64,000 nucleotides of DNA from Mycolicibacterium rhodesiae NBB3 (GCF_000230895.2 NC_016604.1:5890001-5954000), one strand, 5' to 3'; positions 24,596-32,216 are shown, numbered from the stretch's first letter. The notes: generated from the sequence alone by a model not told the origin. Translations and numbers: made by a program.

Positions 24596-25146
24596 CCGCG
24601 GACGCCGAACTGCAGGAGCGCCTAGCCCGTCTCGAGGCTCGTGCCGAGATCCGGGACTGCATCGAGCGTTACGCGCGAGGGATGGACCGTCGCGATCGCG
24701 CAATCCTGCGTTCGGCCTACCACGATGGCGCCGTCGATGATCACGTCGGCTTCGTCGGCGAGGTCGACGACTTCATCGACTGGGCGTTCGCCTATCACTC
24801 GACACAGACCAGATACCAGCACTATCTGCTCAACCACACCGCCGACATCGACGGGGACGAGGCACACGCCGAGACCTACTACCTGTTCGTCGGGACCGAC
24901 AAGGAACCCGCGAATCACATGACACTGTCCGGTGGACGCTACGTGGACCGCCTGGAACGACGAGACGGACGGTGGGCGATCGTCGACCGTGTCTGTGTCG
25001 TCGAGTGGAACGCCGAGTCAACGTCGTTCATCACCGACGAGGTGATCGCGATGATGGCCGGAACGATGAAGGTCGCGACCCACGACACGTCGGATCCCTC
25101 CTACGACCGTCCGCTGGCGGCCGCACGGCCCGCGACGCAGGCGTGA
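24592..25146 (+). CDS. SnoaL-like / NTF2-fold protein (184 aa)
   Basis: ATG at 24592 overlaps the nitroreductase stop (ATGA). The sequence has the SnoaL_4 pattern: RLEARAEIRDCIERYARGMDRRDRAILRSAYHDGAVDDH, then HYLLNHTADIDGDEAHAETYYLF and GGRYVDRLERRDGRWAIVDRVCVVEW. The cone-shaped NTF2 fold hosts isomerases, dehydratases and hydroxysteroid-type enzymes as well as ring-hydroxylating dioxygenase beta subunits. No dioxygenase alpha subunit is present here, so a stand-alone isomerase, cyclase or dehydratase is likely. It ends the plus-strand ACAD operon; a 124-base gap separates it from the tandem TetR gene. Confidence 0.88.
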   Translation: MTADAELQERLARLEARAEIRDCIERYARGMDRRDRAILRSAYHDGAVDDHVGFVGEVDDFIDWAFAYHSTQTRYQHYLLNHTADIDGDEAHAETYYLFVGTDKEPANHMTLSGGRYVDRLERRDGRWAIVDRVCVVEWNAESTSFITDEVIAMMAGTMKVATHDTSDPSYDRPLAAARPATQA

Positions 25147-25270
25147 GCACTGTGCTCCCGCGAACGGAGTCGCCGTCCAAACCCGGCATCCCGGCAGTTC
25201 GGCCCGCGCTCGGTAGGATCGGTTCGCACTTGGACATGCCCCGCGACGACCGGCGAAGGAGGACTCAGCG

Positions 25271-26614
25271 ATGGCCGACGCCGACGCCGTGAAGCGGAGT
25301 TCCGCCCGTGGTCGGCCTGCGAGCAAGAAGGGCCATCGCGCCGCCAAGCTGACCGCGGTGTCCGACCAGCCGTCGGTCGATGCCACACGGCGCACCGAAA
25401 TCCTGAAGACCGCGAACACCGTCATCGCCACGACGGGCCTGCGGAGCTCGCTGCAACAGATCGCCGACGCTGCCGGCATCCTCGCCGGCAGCCTGTATCA
25501 CCATTTCGAGTCGAAGGAGGCCATCCTCGTCGAGCTGATCCGGCGCTACCACGCCGATCTGGATCGCATCGGCGACGTCGCCCTCGAACGCGTCGATGAG
25601 CCCGATCCACGTCCGGCCGCCGAACAGATCACCGAACTCGGTTGCGCGATCGCACGGTGTGCGGTCGAGCATCGGGCGGCGCTTCAAATGTCGTTCTACG
25701 AGGGGCCGAGCACTGATCCCGAGCTCGTCGAGCTGGCCAAGCGCCCTCCGACGAAGATCCAGGCCGCGATGTTGCAGGCCTTGCGCGCCGGCCGCTGGAG
25801 TGGGTACATCCGCTCCGACGTCGACCTGCCCACCTTGGCCGACCGCCTGTGCCAGAGCATGCTCCATGCCGGTCTCGACGTCGTTCGCAACAATGCCTCG
25901 ACGGACGAACTGGCGAAGTTGAAATGCCGGATCGCCCTCGGCGGCCTCGCAGTAGAGCTGCCCACCGACGCGGACCTCGACAAGTCAAATGCGTTCGCTG
26001 CGGCGCAAGAGGTGATCGACAGCTGGGTCGACACCGACGAGAACGGCGATCTGAAGGCCGCCCACGTGCGCGCAGTCGCCCGCGCCGAGTTCGGCCGCCG
26101 CGGTTACGAGATGACGACGATCCGCGACATCGCTTCGGCCGCGGGTCTGGGTACTGGCACCGTGTATCGGGTGATCGGTTCGAAAGACGAGCTGTTGATG
26201 TCGATCATGCTGGAGTTCGGGCACAAGGTCGGCGGCGCGTGGACCGACATCGTCCGTACGGATTCGACCACGGTCGAGAAACTGGACGCATTGAGCTGGC
26301 TGAACGTCAACGCCCTCGATCAATTTCCCGATGAGTTCCGGATTCAGCTGGCGTGGTTGCGCCACACGCCTCCGGACACGTCCAACCCCGCATGGTCGTT
26401 CACCACCCGGATACGACAGATGAAAGCCCTGCTGTCGGAAGGTATTCGCGCCGGTGACATCCAGGTGGACAGCCCGACTGCGGACCTGCTGGCCCGGTGC
26501 ATCATCGGTGAGCAGTGGATTCCGGAGAACATCCTGCAGGAGATCGGCACCCGAAATGCGCTGATCCTGGCACGAGACACGACCCTGCGGGGAATCGCCG
26601 TCCGCGGCAAGTGA
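25271..26614 (+). CDS. Tandem (two-module) TetR-family regulator, Mce3R-like architecture
   Basis: A 447-aa single chain with two complete TetR modules. The first HTH is at about residues 59-79 (LQQIADAAGILAGSLYHHF) with its own ligand-binding helices. The second HTH is at about residues 282-303 (TTIRDIASAAGLGTGTVYRVI), again followed by a helical domain. M. tuberculosis Mce3R is the known example of such a fused architecture. A fused pseudo-dimer with two different HTHs would favour an asymmetric operator, which fits the island motif (CCTAA on one side, TGTTC on the other). GAAGGAGG precedes the ATG by 8 bases. It overlaps the following MDMPI-like gene (GTGA). Direct orthology to Mce3R is not claimed. 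Confidence 0.9.
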   Translation: MADADAVKRSSARGRPASKKGHRAAKLTAVSDQPSVDATRRTEILKTANTVIATTGLRSSLQQIADAAGILAGSLYHHFESKEAILVELIRRYHADLDRIGDVALERVDEPDPRPAAEQITELGCAIARCAVEHRAALQMSFYEGPSTDPELVELAKRPPTKIQAAMLQALRAGRWSGYIRSDVDLPTLADRLCQSMLHAGLDVVRNNASTDELAKLKCRIALGGLAVELPTDADLDKSNAFAAAQEVIDSWVDTDENGDLKAAHVRAVARAEFGRRGYEMTTIRDIASAAGLGTGTVYRVIGSKDELLMSIMLEFGHKVGGAWTDIVRTDSTTVEKLDALSWLNVNALDQFPDEFRIQLAWLRHTPPDTSNPAWSFTTRIRQMKALLSEGIRAGDIQVDSPTADLLARCIIGEQWIPENILQEIGTRNALILARDTTLRGIAVRGK

Positions 26615-27264
26615 TCGTGCGAACGTCTGCGGTCGAGCGTGAGCAGATCTTTCGCGCGGTGGCCATCGAGCGACGCCGCATCGCAGATTTCGTCGATACC
26701 CTCGATGACGATGCGTTGACGTCCGCGAGCCTATGCGCCGGGTGGGATGTTAAAACGGTTGCCGCGCATCTGGTCAGCGTGTTCGCCGACGGCTTCTGGA
26801 CGTTTCAGCGAACCGCCATCCGCCACCGCGGTTTCGACCGGGCGATCGACGTGCTGGCACGCAGGCGCGCACACGCCCCGACGGCGGAGATCACCGCGAC
26901 TCTTCGTGAGCATGCCGATCACCGGTTGAGTCCGCCGATCACCGGGCCGCTTTCCGGCCTGACTGACGTCTTGGTGCACAGCGGAGACATCCGGATTCCG
27001 CTCGGTCTCGAGTTCAAGCCCGACGACGAAATGGTGGGGTGGGCGCTCGATTTCCTCACGGGTCCACATCCACTCGGCTTCGTCCCGCGTGGCCGCCTGC
27101 GTGGTATTGCGCTGCACAGCACAGACACCGCTAGATCCTGGGGCGAGGGCGCCGAGATCCGCGGGCCCGCAGCAGTGTTGATGATGGTTGCCACGGGGAG
27201 GACAGCCACCCTGGACATGGTTGAGGGGCCCGGTGTCCCGGTGCTTCGAGGGCGGTTGACCTAG
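26611..27264 (+). CDS. Maleylpyruvate isomerase family mycothiol-dependent (MDMPI/DinB-like) protein
   Basis: A 217-aa protein starting at GTG 26611 within the stop of the tandem TetR gene (GTGA). The N-terminal four-helix bundle shows the MDMPI signature: EREQIFRAVAIERRRIADFVDTLDD, LCAGWDVKTVAAHLVS with the metal-ligand His, and TDVLVHSGDIRIPLG. A C-terminal sterol-carrier-like segment follows (GIALHSTDTARSWGEGAEIRGPAAVLMMVATGR). Family members use mycothiol and a metal for cis-trans isomerisation or thiol transfer. Co-translation with a regulator gene suggests it handles a reactive intermediate or detoxifies the pathway. Its TAG overlaps the stop of the convergent binding-protein gene on the shared bases CTAG. 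Confidence 0.85.
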   Translation: MIVRTSAVEREQIFRAVAIERRRIADFVDTLDDDALTSASLCAGWDVKTVAAHLVSVFADGFWTFQRTAIRHRGFDRAIDVLARRRAHAPTAEITATLREHADHRLSPPITGPLSGLTDVLVHSGDIRIPLGLEFKPDDEMVGWALDFLTGPHPLGFVPRGRLRGIALHSTDTARSWGEGAEIRGPAAVLMMVATGRTATLDMVEGPGVPVLRGRLT

Positions 27265-28373
27265 GCTTCGCCGAAGCGGTCGACGAGACGCGAGGTCACG
27301 CCGTCGGCCTCGAGCCGACGTGCCACCAGATATCCGGAACCCATCCAGCCCCGTCGCGTCCAGTTTCCGAACGAGATCCGGGTACCGGGCGCACCCGACG
27401 CGGCCGGGACCGACTTGACCCGTTCGAGCGCCTCCTTCACGCCGCGCGGGCTCAGCGGATGGGCGTCGACGATGGCATGCAGCATCGCGACGGCGACGTC
27501 GCGGTTCACCACCGGTACGCACCATTCCGGTCGTCGGCCGGTTCGCTCGTTGAACTCGTCGAGGAAGCGCTGGCCCACCGGGTTGCCTTCGTCGTACTGG
27601 TCGATACCGGTCCAACCCATGAACGCGTTCCACATCACGGGATTGATCCAAGCATTCTCGAAGGCGGTGCCCGCGAAGCGCGGCGGATCCCAATCAAGCT
27701 CTGCCAACGCGGGATTGACGAACACGATGCCGAAGCCGAAGCCCGCATGCACGATTGCCTGCGCCTTCGCGTCATAGAGCGTGCGCACGGCCTTGCCGAC
27801 GTCCTGCGCGGTCTGTGCGATAGACGCCTCGGCGACGATCCGGATGCCGCGTTGCCGGCAGGCCTTGCGGAAGTTCGCCACGTACGCCTCGCCGACCAGG
27901 GACTGCTCAATCAACACACCCACATCGGTGTGACCATCCTTTTCCAGCAGGTCGGCCCAGAAGATCGGCTCGTCGAAGTGGGATCCCATGGGAAACGCGA
28001 AAAGCCACTCGCCCAGCGCTTCATCCGAGCCCGTCACGCTGATCGCTGGAACGCGGAATCGCTCGTTCAACGCATCCTTGATCGCGACCGCGTTGTCGCC
28101 GATGTGCGGACCGAAGATCACCAGACAACCCTCGTCGACCAACTCTTCGTAGGCGTCGATCACCTTCTTGACGGAACCCTTCGGCAACCCCTCGACTTCG
28201 CGGTAGACCACCTCGACCGGACGATCGATGATTCCTCGCGCCAAGGCGTCCTCGAAAATCATGTCGAACGGAATGGTGAGGTCATCCCGGTAGTGCTGCG
28301 GAAAATCGTCCGATAGCAGAAAGTCCATCAGGTAGCCGATTTTGATCGGTTCGGCCGTGCTCTCGTACGACAT
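27261..28373 (-). CDS. ABC-type substrate-binding protein without signal peptide, paralogue of 16371
   Basis: A 370-aa type I periplasmic-binding fold starting MSYESTAEPIKIGYLMDF, nearly identical at the N-terminus to the gene at 16371-17489. Both share REVEGLPKGSVK, NERF(R/K)VPA.SVTG, RIVAEA.IAQTAQDV and NPVMW..FMGWTGIDQYDEGN. Again there is no signal peptide, lipobox, permease or ATPase. This argues for a cytosolic ligand-binding role shared by both copies. It is downstream of a P450 (13-base gap) and the DapB-like gene in one minus-strand unit. The stop is convergent with, and overlaps by 4 bases, the MDMPI-like gene. Confidence 0.85.
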   Translation of the reverse strand: MSYESTAEPIKIGYLMDFLLSDDFPQHYRDDLTIPFDMIFEDALARGIIDRPVEVVYREVEGLPKGSVKKVIDAYEELVDEGCLVIFGPHIGDNAVAIKDALNERFRVPAISVTGSDEALGEWLFAFPMGSHFDEPIFWADLLEKDGHTDVGVLIEQSLVGEAYVANFRKACRQRGIRIVAEASIAQTAQDVGKAVRTLYDAKAQAIVHAGFGFGIVFVNPALAELDWDPPRFAGTAFENAWINPVMWNAFMGWTGIDQYDEGNPVGQRFLDEFNERTGRRPEWCVPVVNRDVAVAMLHAIVDAHPLSPRGVKEALERVKSVPAASGAPGTRISFGNWTRRGWMGSGYLVARRLEADGVTSRLVDRFGEA

Positions 28374-28385
28374 GTCTGCCCCTTC

Positions 28386-29582
28386 TCAACCCGTGACCAT
28401 GGGCAGTCGCCCCCACCCACGGACGCTGGACGTGTGTGCCATCGCCGCATCGTCGTAGTCGATCCGCCACTCGGGCCACCGCGTGAGAATCTCCTCGAGC
28501 GCCACTCGCGCCTGCATTCGGGCCAGCGACGATCCGAGGCAGAAGTGCAATCCCTGACCAAAAGACAGGTGCGGTCCCGTCCGGTGGATGTCGAAGCTCT
28601 CACCTTTGGGAAAGTGCCGCTCGTCGCGGTTTGCGGAACCGTTGAGCAGCAACATGACTGAGCCTTCCGGGACCGTCTGACCGTGCGCCTCGGTGTCCCG
28701 GGCGACGTGGCGCGCCTGCACCGGTGACGGTGCCTCGAAGCGCAGCACCTCCTCGATCGCCCTGGGGATCAACGAGAAGTCCTCCACGAGTTCACGCCGC
28801 TGGTCGGGGTGCTGGTCGAGCAGTTGGCCGATGAAGCCGATCAGCCGCGTGGTGGTTTCGTTGCCCGCTCCGGCGATCATGCTCGTGTATGTCAGCACCT
28901 CGACGCGCGTCAACGGCCGCAGCGCACCGTTCTCCTCGACCTCCGCATTGAGCAACTGCGTCATCAAGTCGTCGGACGGATGTTCTGCCCGCCAGTCGGT
29001 GTAGTCGGCGAACAACTGGTACGCGTTTTCGAAGGCTGCGGCCGAGACGGACTGAAAGCTGCCCTCTTTCAGGCCGATCGACTCATCGGTATTGTCCCGA
29101 ATCTGCTGCTGCCCCTCTTCGGGGATGCCCAGCAGATAACCAATGGTCCGCATCGGGATCAGCGCGCCGAAGTCTGCGATCAGGTCGAAGCGAGACGTCC
29201 CGGCCAGCGCATCGAGCGCACGGACGCAGTACTGCCGCACCAGGGGTTCGATGGCCTCCATCCGACGCGGCGTGAAAACCTTTGACAGCAAACGCCGGTG
29301 AAGATCGTGCAGCGGCGGATCCTCGAACAGGATCACTCCGGGCGGCACCGGGATGTCACTCATGATGATGTCCATCGTGGTGCCCTTGCCCGACCGATAG
29401 GTCTCCCAGTTGTGCAATTCCCGCGCGACGTCGTCGTATCGGCTCAGCGCGTAGAAGCCATACTTTTCGTTGTGATAGAGCGGGGCCTCGTCCCTCATCC
29501 GCCTCCAGATCGGATAGGGGTCGTCGTCGATGTCGAAGTCGAACGGGTCGTAGTACAGATCGGTGGTGCTCGCGCCGGTCAT
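28386..29582 (-). CDS. Cytochrome P450 (398 aa), paralogue of the P450 at 433
   Basis: ATG at 29582 with GAGGAGG 9 bases upstream gives MTGASTTDLYYDPFDFDIDDDPYPIW. The very long open frame continuing to 30317 is a shadow of the neighbouring DapB-like gene. I-helix AGAGNETTTRLIG, ExxR in EEVLR and heme loop FGQGLHFCLGSSLAR (Cys near residue 348) are intact. It has the same length as, and high visible similarity to, the P450 at 433-1629, so they are recent-looking paralogues in the same CYP subfamily or a close one. Each copy is paired with a different accessory gene (AveC-like there, binding protein here), suggesting two related substrates or two arms of one pathway. Confidence 0.95.
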   Translation of the reverse strand: MTGASTTDLYYDPFDFDIDDDPYPIWRRMRDEAPLYHNEKYGFYALSRYDDVARELHNWETYRSGKGTTMDIIMSDIPVPPGVILFEDPPLHDLHRRLLSKVFTPRRMEAIEPLVRQYCVRALDALAGTSRFDLIADFGALIPMRTIGYLLGIPEEGQQQIRDNTDESIGLKEGSFQSVSAAAFENAYQLFADYTDWRAEHPSDDLMTQLLNAEVEENGALRPLTRVEVLTYTSMIAGAGNETTTRLIGFIGQLLDQHPDQRRELVEDFSLIPRAIEEVLRFEAPSPVQARHVARDTEAHGQTVPEGSVMLLLNGSANRDERHFPKGESFDIHRTGPHLSFGQGLHFCLGSSLARMQARVALEEILTRWPEWRIDYDDAAMAHTSSVRGWGRLPMVTG

Positions 29583-29599
29583 CGTGGTCGGCCTCCTCA

Positions 29600-30673
29600 T
29601 CAATCGAATGCGTGCCGCGGCAACGTGTTCGGCAGATCGAGCGAGCTCAGCAGGCCCGGGGGCGCCTCGACCACGTACGGAATGGCGTTGACCACCCGCA
29701 TGGCGGTGGCGGCCATCGCCGCGTGACCCGCCGCATGGCCTTCCGCCGCGCCGACGTTCATCGCGCAGTGGATGTCCGGGTCGCCCTCTATGTCGACGCG
29801 ATAGGTCGCATCGAACTCCGATGCGAGCCAATCGGGAGCCACATCGCGCGCCATCCGGATGATGTGCTCGACGACGATCGCCTCCCGGCCGTTGACCATT
29901 CCGGCCGCCCTGGTGCTCACGGCACCGCACGTGCCCGCCTTGATCGTGCCGAACGCCACCTCGATATCCCGGTCGGTGAGTCGTCGGTCCAGCGTTCCGC
30001 GGACTTCGTCCACGACGACGCCCAGGCCCGCAGCCATCAGATGGATCGGTGCTCGCCAAGCCATCTCGATGAAGCCGGGGGTCTTCAGCAGCGGTTCGAA
30101 GTCGAGCGGATGACCGAAGCCCATACCGTTCATCATCACGTCGGCCACCGGGTAGTGGTCGTTCAGCGCGACCTCCGTGACCTTGAGGCACCGGATCTTC
30201 TTCGACTGTGTGGACAGCAGCAGCGCCAACTGGTCGGAGCCGAACCCGGGAAAGATGCCGGACGCATAGAAGGACACGCCGGCGTTCTGTGCCGCCTCCT
30301 GCATCTGGTCCCGCCATTCGGGCGAGAAGTAGGACGGCGGGTAGACCAGGCTCGTCGAGGAGGTCGACACGACATTGATGCCCGCGGCGAGCAGCTTCAG
30401 GTAATCGGGTACCGCACCCGCGTCCCGCTCAGGACCGCTGGCGGCGTAGACCACGCAATCGGGCTTCAGCGCGATCAACGCGTCGGCGTCGCTGGTCGCG
30501 GTCACCCCGATCGGCGCGAGTCCGGCCAGGACTCCGGCGTCCTGACCGACCTTCTCCTCGGAGTGCACCCACACCCCGACGAGTTCCAGGTCGGGCCTGC
30601 CCCGAATCGCGTCTATCGCAATCGATCCCACGCCTCCCGTCGACCAGACAACGGTTCTCAGCGGGGATGTCAC
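29600..30673 (-). CDS. DapB-like NAD(P)-binding oxidoreductase (amine-dehydrogenase/dihydrodipicolinate reductase-like), 357 aa
   Basis: Starts at GTG 30673 (MTSPLRTVVWSTGGVGSIAIDAI). The Rossmann glycine motif TGGVGS is at the N-terminus, followed by HSEEKVGQDAGVLAG and KPDCVVYAASGPERDAGAVPDYLKLLAAGINVVSTSS, the DapB-type nucleotide domain. A specific C-terminal domain with MNGMGFGHPLDFEPLL follows. These proteins are distant from lysine-pathway DapB (about 245 aa) and resemble the amine-dehydrogenase-like group; their physiological substrates are poorly known. It is followed by the P450 (17-base gap) and binding protein. A paralogue at 30801 is transcribed divergently, and the 127-base intergenic region carries two operator-type elements. 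Confidence 0.85.
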   Translation of the reverse strand: MTSPLRTVVWSTGGVGSIAIDAIRGRPDLELVGVWVHSEEKVGQDAGVLAGLAPIGVTATSDADALIALKPDCVVYAASGPERDAGAVPDYLKLLAAGINVVSTSSTSLVYPPSYFSPEWRDQMQEAAQNAGVSFYASGIFPGFGSDQLALLLSTQSKKIRCLKVTEVALNDHYPVADVMMNGMGFGHPLDFEPLLKTPGFIEMAWRAPIHLMAAGLGVVVDEVRGTLDRRLTDRDIEVAFGTIKAGTCGAVSTRAAGMVNGREAIVVEHIIRMARDVAPDWLASEFDATYRVDIEGDPDIHCAMNVGAAEGHAAGHAAMAATAMRVVNAIPYVVEAPPGLLSSLDLPNTLPRHAFD

Positions 30674-30713
30674 ACTGCTTACCTCTCATTCGCGCACGCT
30701 CGGACGGACTCTA

Positions 30714-30729
30714 ACCTAAATTTTGTTCC
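30714..30729. promoter_or_regulatory. Island operator motif, copy 5, between divergent DapB-like genes
   Basis: ACCTAAATTTTGTTCC (reverse complement GGAACAAAATTTAGGT) is about 40 bases upstream of the minus-strand DapB-like GTG at 30673. It has the same ACCTAA-N5-TGTTC layout as copies at 17509 and 20277, and lies 10 bases from the AATAGTG-type palindrome. Confidence 0.55.
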
Positions 30730-30739
30730 AAACGGATGT

Positions 30740-30755
30740 AATAGTGATTACTATT
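30740..30755. promoter_or_regulatory. Palindromic operator, AATAGTG-type, copy B
   Basis: AATAGTGATTACTATT is a 6-bp inverted repeat with a 4-base centre, 45 bases upstream of the DapB-like ATG at 30801. It matches the element at 2579-2594 at 13 of 16 positions. This links the divergent DapB-like promoters to the TetR at 2669, if that regulator binds the sequence. Confidence 0.55.
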
Positions 30756-30800
30756 CTAATCGTTCGGACTGTCGCTAGGCGTAACCCTCGAGGAGTGGAC

Positions 30801-31904
30801 ATGGCAGAACGTAAGGACCGCGTCGTGGTGTGGGCAACGGGCGGCATCGGCTCGATTGCGATTCGCGCGATTCACGAACGTCCGAACCTCGAGCTGGTCG
30901 GGGTGTGGGTGCACTCCCCCGAAAAAGACGGTATGGACGCGGGCGAGCTTGCCAACGGCGAACCGATCGGGGTCGCTGCCACCACCGACGCCGACGCGTT
31001 GATCGCGCTGAAGCCCGACTGCGTGATCTACGCGGCGAGCGGTCCCGAACGTGACGCGCTGGCGATTCCCGATTACGTCAAACTGCTCAGCGCGGGGCTC
31101 AACGTCGTCACCACGAGCACGACGCGTCTGGTGAACCCGCACGCGTACGAGCCCGTCGAGTGGCGCGATCAGCTCGTCACCGCGGCGAAGGCGGGCCAGG
31201 CGTCGCTGTACGCGTCGGGTATCGAACCCGGATTCGCCGCCGACTACCTCGCTCTCGTGCTGGCCACACAGTCGTCGCAGATCGAGAAGATCCACGCCTA
31301 CGAAATCGGCCTGTACGACGACTACGGCGTGCCCGACATCATGAGTGACGCAATGGGATTCGGCCGGCCACTGGATTACCAGCCGTGGATCGCGATGCCG
31401 GGTGCCATCGAAGGCGAATGGCAGGGGCAGATCCGGATGGTCGCCGACGCGCTCGGCGTCGAGGTCTCCGAGATGCGGTCGACATTCGATCGCGCGGTGA
31501 CCGAACGGACGCTCGAGGTCGCGATGGGGACCGTCGAGGCCGGCACGTGCGGCGCGTTACGGATGCAGGCCATCGGGGTCGTCGACGGCCGCGAGGCCAT
31601 CGTCATCGAGCACGTCACCCGACTGGCTCCCGACGTGGCGCCGGACTGGCCGACACTGCCGAACGCCCTCGGCTACCGCGTGGTGATCACCGGGACGCCG
31701 GATATCGACTGCACCTTCGACGTGACGCTTCGCGACCGCAAGAAAGCCGGGATCGAAAGCATGACGTCCGGAGCCGGAGCCATGGTGGCCACCGCCATGC
31801 GCGTCGTGAACGCCGTGCCCTACGTGGTCGACGCGCAGCCGGGTCTGCTCAGCTCGGTGGACCTACCGCTCACCATTCCCAAGGGCGCCTTCAACCCGGC
31901 GTGA
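30801..31904 (+). CDS. DapB-like NAD(P)-binding oxidoreductase, paralogue of 29600 (367 aa)
   Basis: ATG at 30801 with GAGGAG upstream gives MAERKDRVVVWATGGIGSIAIRAI. It parallels the 29600 gene along the whole length: WVHSPEKDGMDAGELANGEPIGVAATTDADALIALKPDCV, SDAMGFGRPLDYQPW and a matching C-terminal end (AMRVVNAVPYVVDAQPGLLSSVDLPLTIPKGAF). The open frame to 30723 crosses both operator elements and is not used. The divergent arrangement of two paralogues with shared operators suggests co-regulated enzymes with different substrate preference, or a hetero-oligomer. It is the last gene of the island; DUF2469 of the conserved housekeeping block ends 6 bases downstream. Confidence 0.85.
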   Translation: MAERKDRVVVWATGGIGSIAIRAIHERPNLELVGVWVHSPEKDGMDAGELANGEPIGVAATTDADALIALKPDCVIYAASGPERDALAIPDYVKLLSAGLNVVTTSTTRLVNPHAYEPVEWRDQLVTAAKAGQASLYASGIEPGFAADYLALVLATQSSQIEKIHAYEIGLYDDYGVPDIMSDAMGFGRPLDYQPWIAMPGAIEGEWQGQIRMVADALGVEVSEMRSTFDRAVTERTLEVAMGTVEAGTCGALRMQAIGVVDGREAIVIEHVTRLAPDVAPDWPTLPNALGYRVVITGTPDIDCTFDVTLRDRKKAGIESMTSGAGAMVATAMRVVNAVPYVVDAQPGLLSSVDLPLTIPKGAFNPA

Positions 31905-31910
31905 TGCCGG

Positions 31911-32216
31911 CTACTCGGGAAGCCGCAATTCGGGCTTCTCCACCTCTTCGATGTTGACGTCCTTGAAGGTGATGACCCGGACCTGCTTGACGAACCGCGC
32001 CGGCCGGTACATGTCCCACACCCAGGCGTCACCCAGCCTCAGCTCGAAGTAGACCTCGCCCTCGGCATTGCGCGGCACCAGTTCGACGCTGTTAGCCAGG
32101 TAGAAGCGCCGCTCGGTCTCGACAACGTAGCTGAACTGCCCGACGATGTCCTTGTACTCGCGGTAGAGCGAGAGCTCCATCTCGGTTTCGTACTTCTCGA
32201 GATCTTCGGCACTCAT
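31911..32216 (-). CDS. DUF2469 family protein (Rv2901c homologue)
   Basis: A 101-aa protein, the same length as the M. tuberculosis homologue: MSAEDLEKYETEMELSLYREYKDIVGQFSYVVETERRFYL-type N-terminus, then VYFELRLGDAWVWDMYRP and ITFKDVNIEEVEKPEL. It is conserved across Actinobacteria next to rnhB. Its function is unknown to me; there is no signal peptide or membrane segment. ATG at 32216. It marks the left end of the conserved mycobacterial block. In M. tuberculosis the next genes would be fdhF/fdhD and a YraN-family gene, whereas here the catabolic island begins directly. Confidence 0.92.
   Translation of the reverse strand: MSAEDLEKYETEMELSLYREYKDIVGQFSYVVETERRFYLANSVELVPRNAEGEVYFELRLGDAWVWDMYRPARFVKQVRVITFKDVNIEEVEKPELRLPE

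Noticed and set aside
29583..30317. 245-residue extension of the P450 frame at 28386
   Set aside because: It is a shadow of the DapB-like gene; ATG 29582 with GAGGAGG fits the 398-aa paralogue exactly.
8490..30729. GGAACA elements as -35 boxes of a SigH/SigE-type promoter
   Set aside because: No GTT -10 element lies 16-20 bases downstream in the copies examined, and one copy starts TGAACA. Operator sites fit better.
433..31904. KstR (TnnAACnnGTTnnA) or KstR2 boxes controlling the island
   Set aside because: No clear match was seen in the intergenic gaps; the recurring elements have a different layout.
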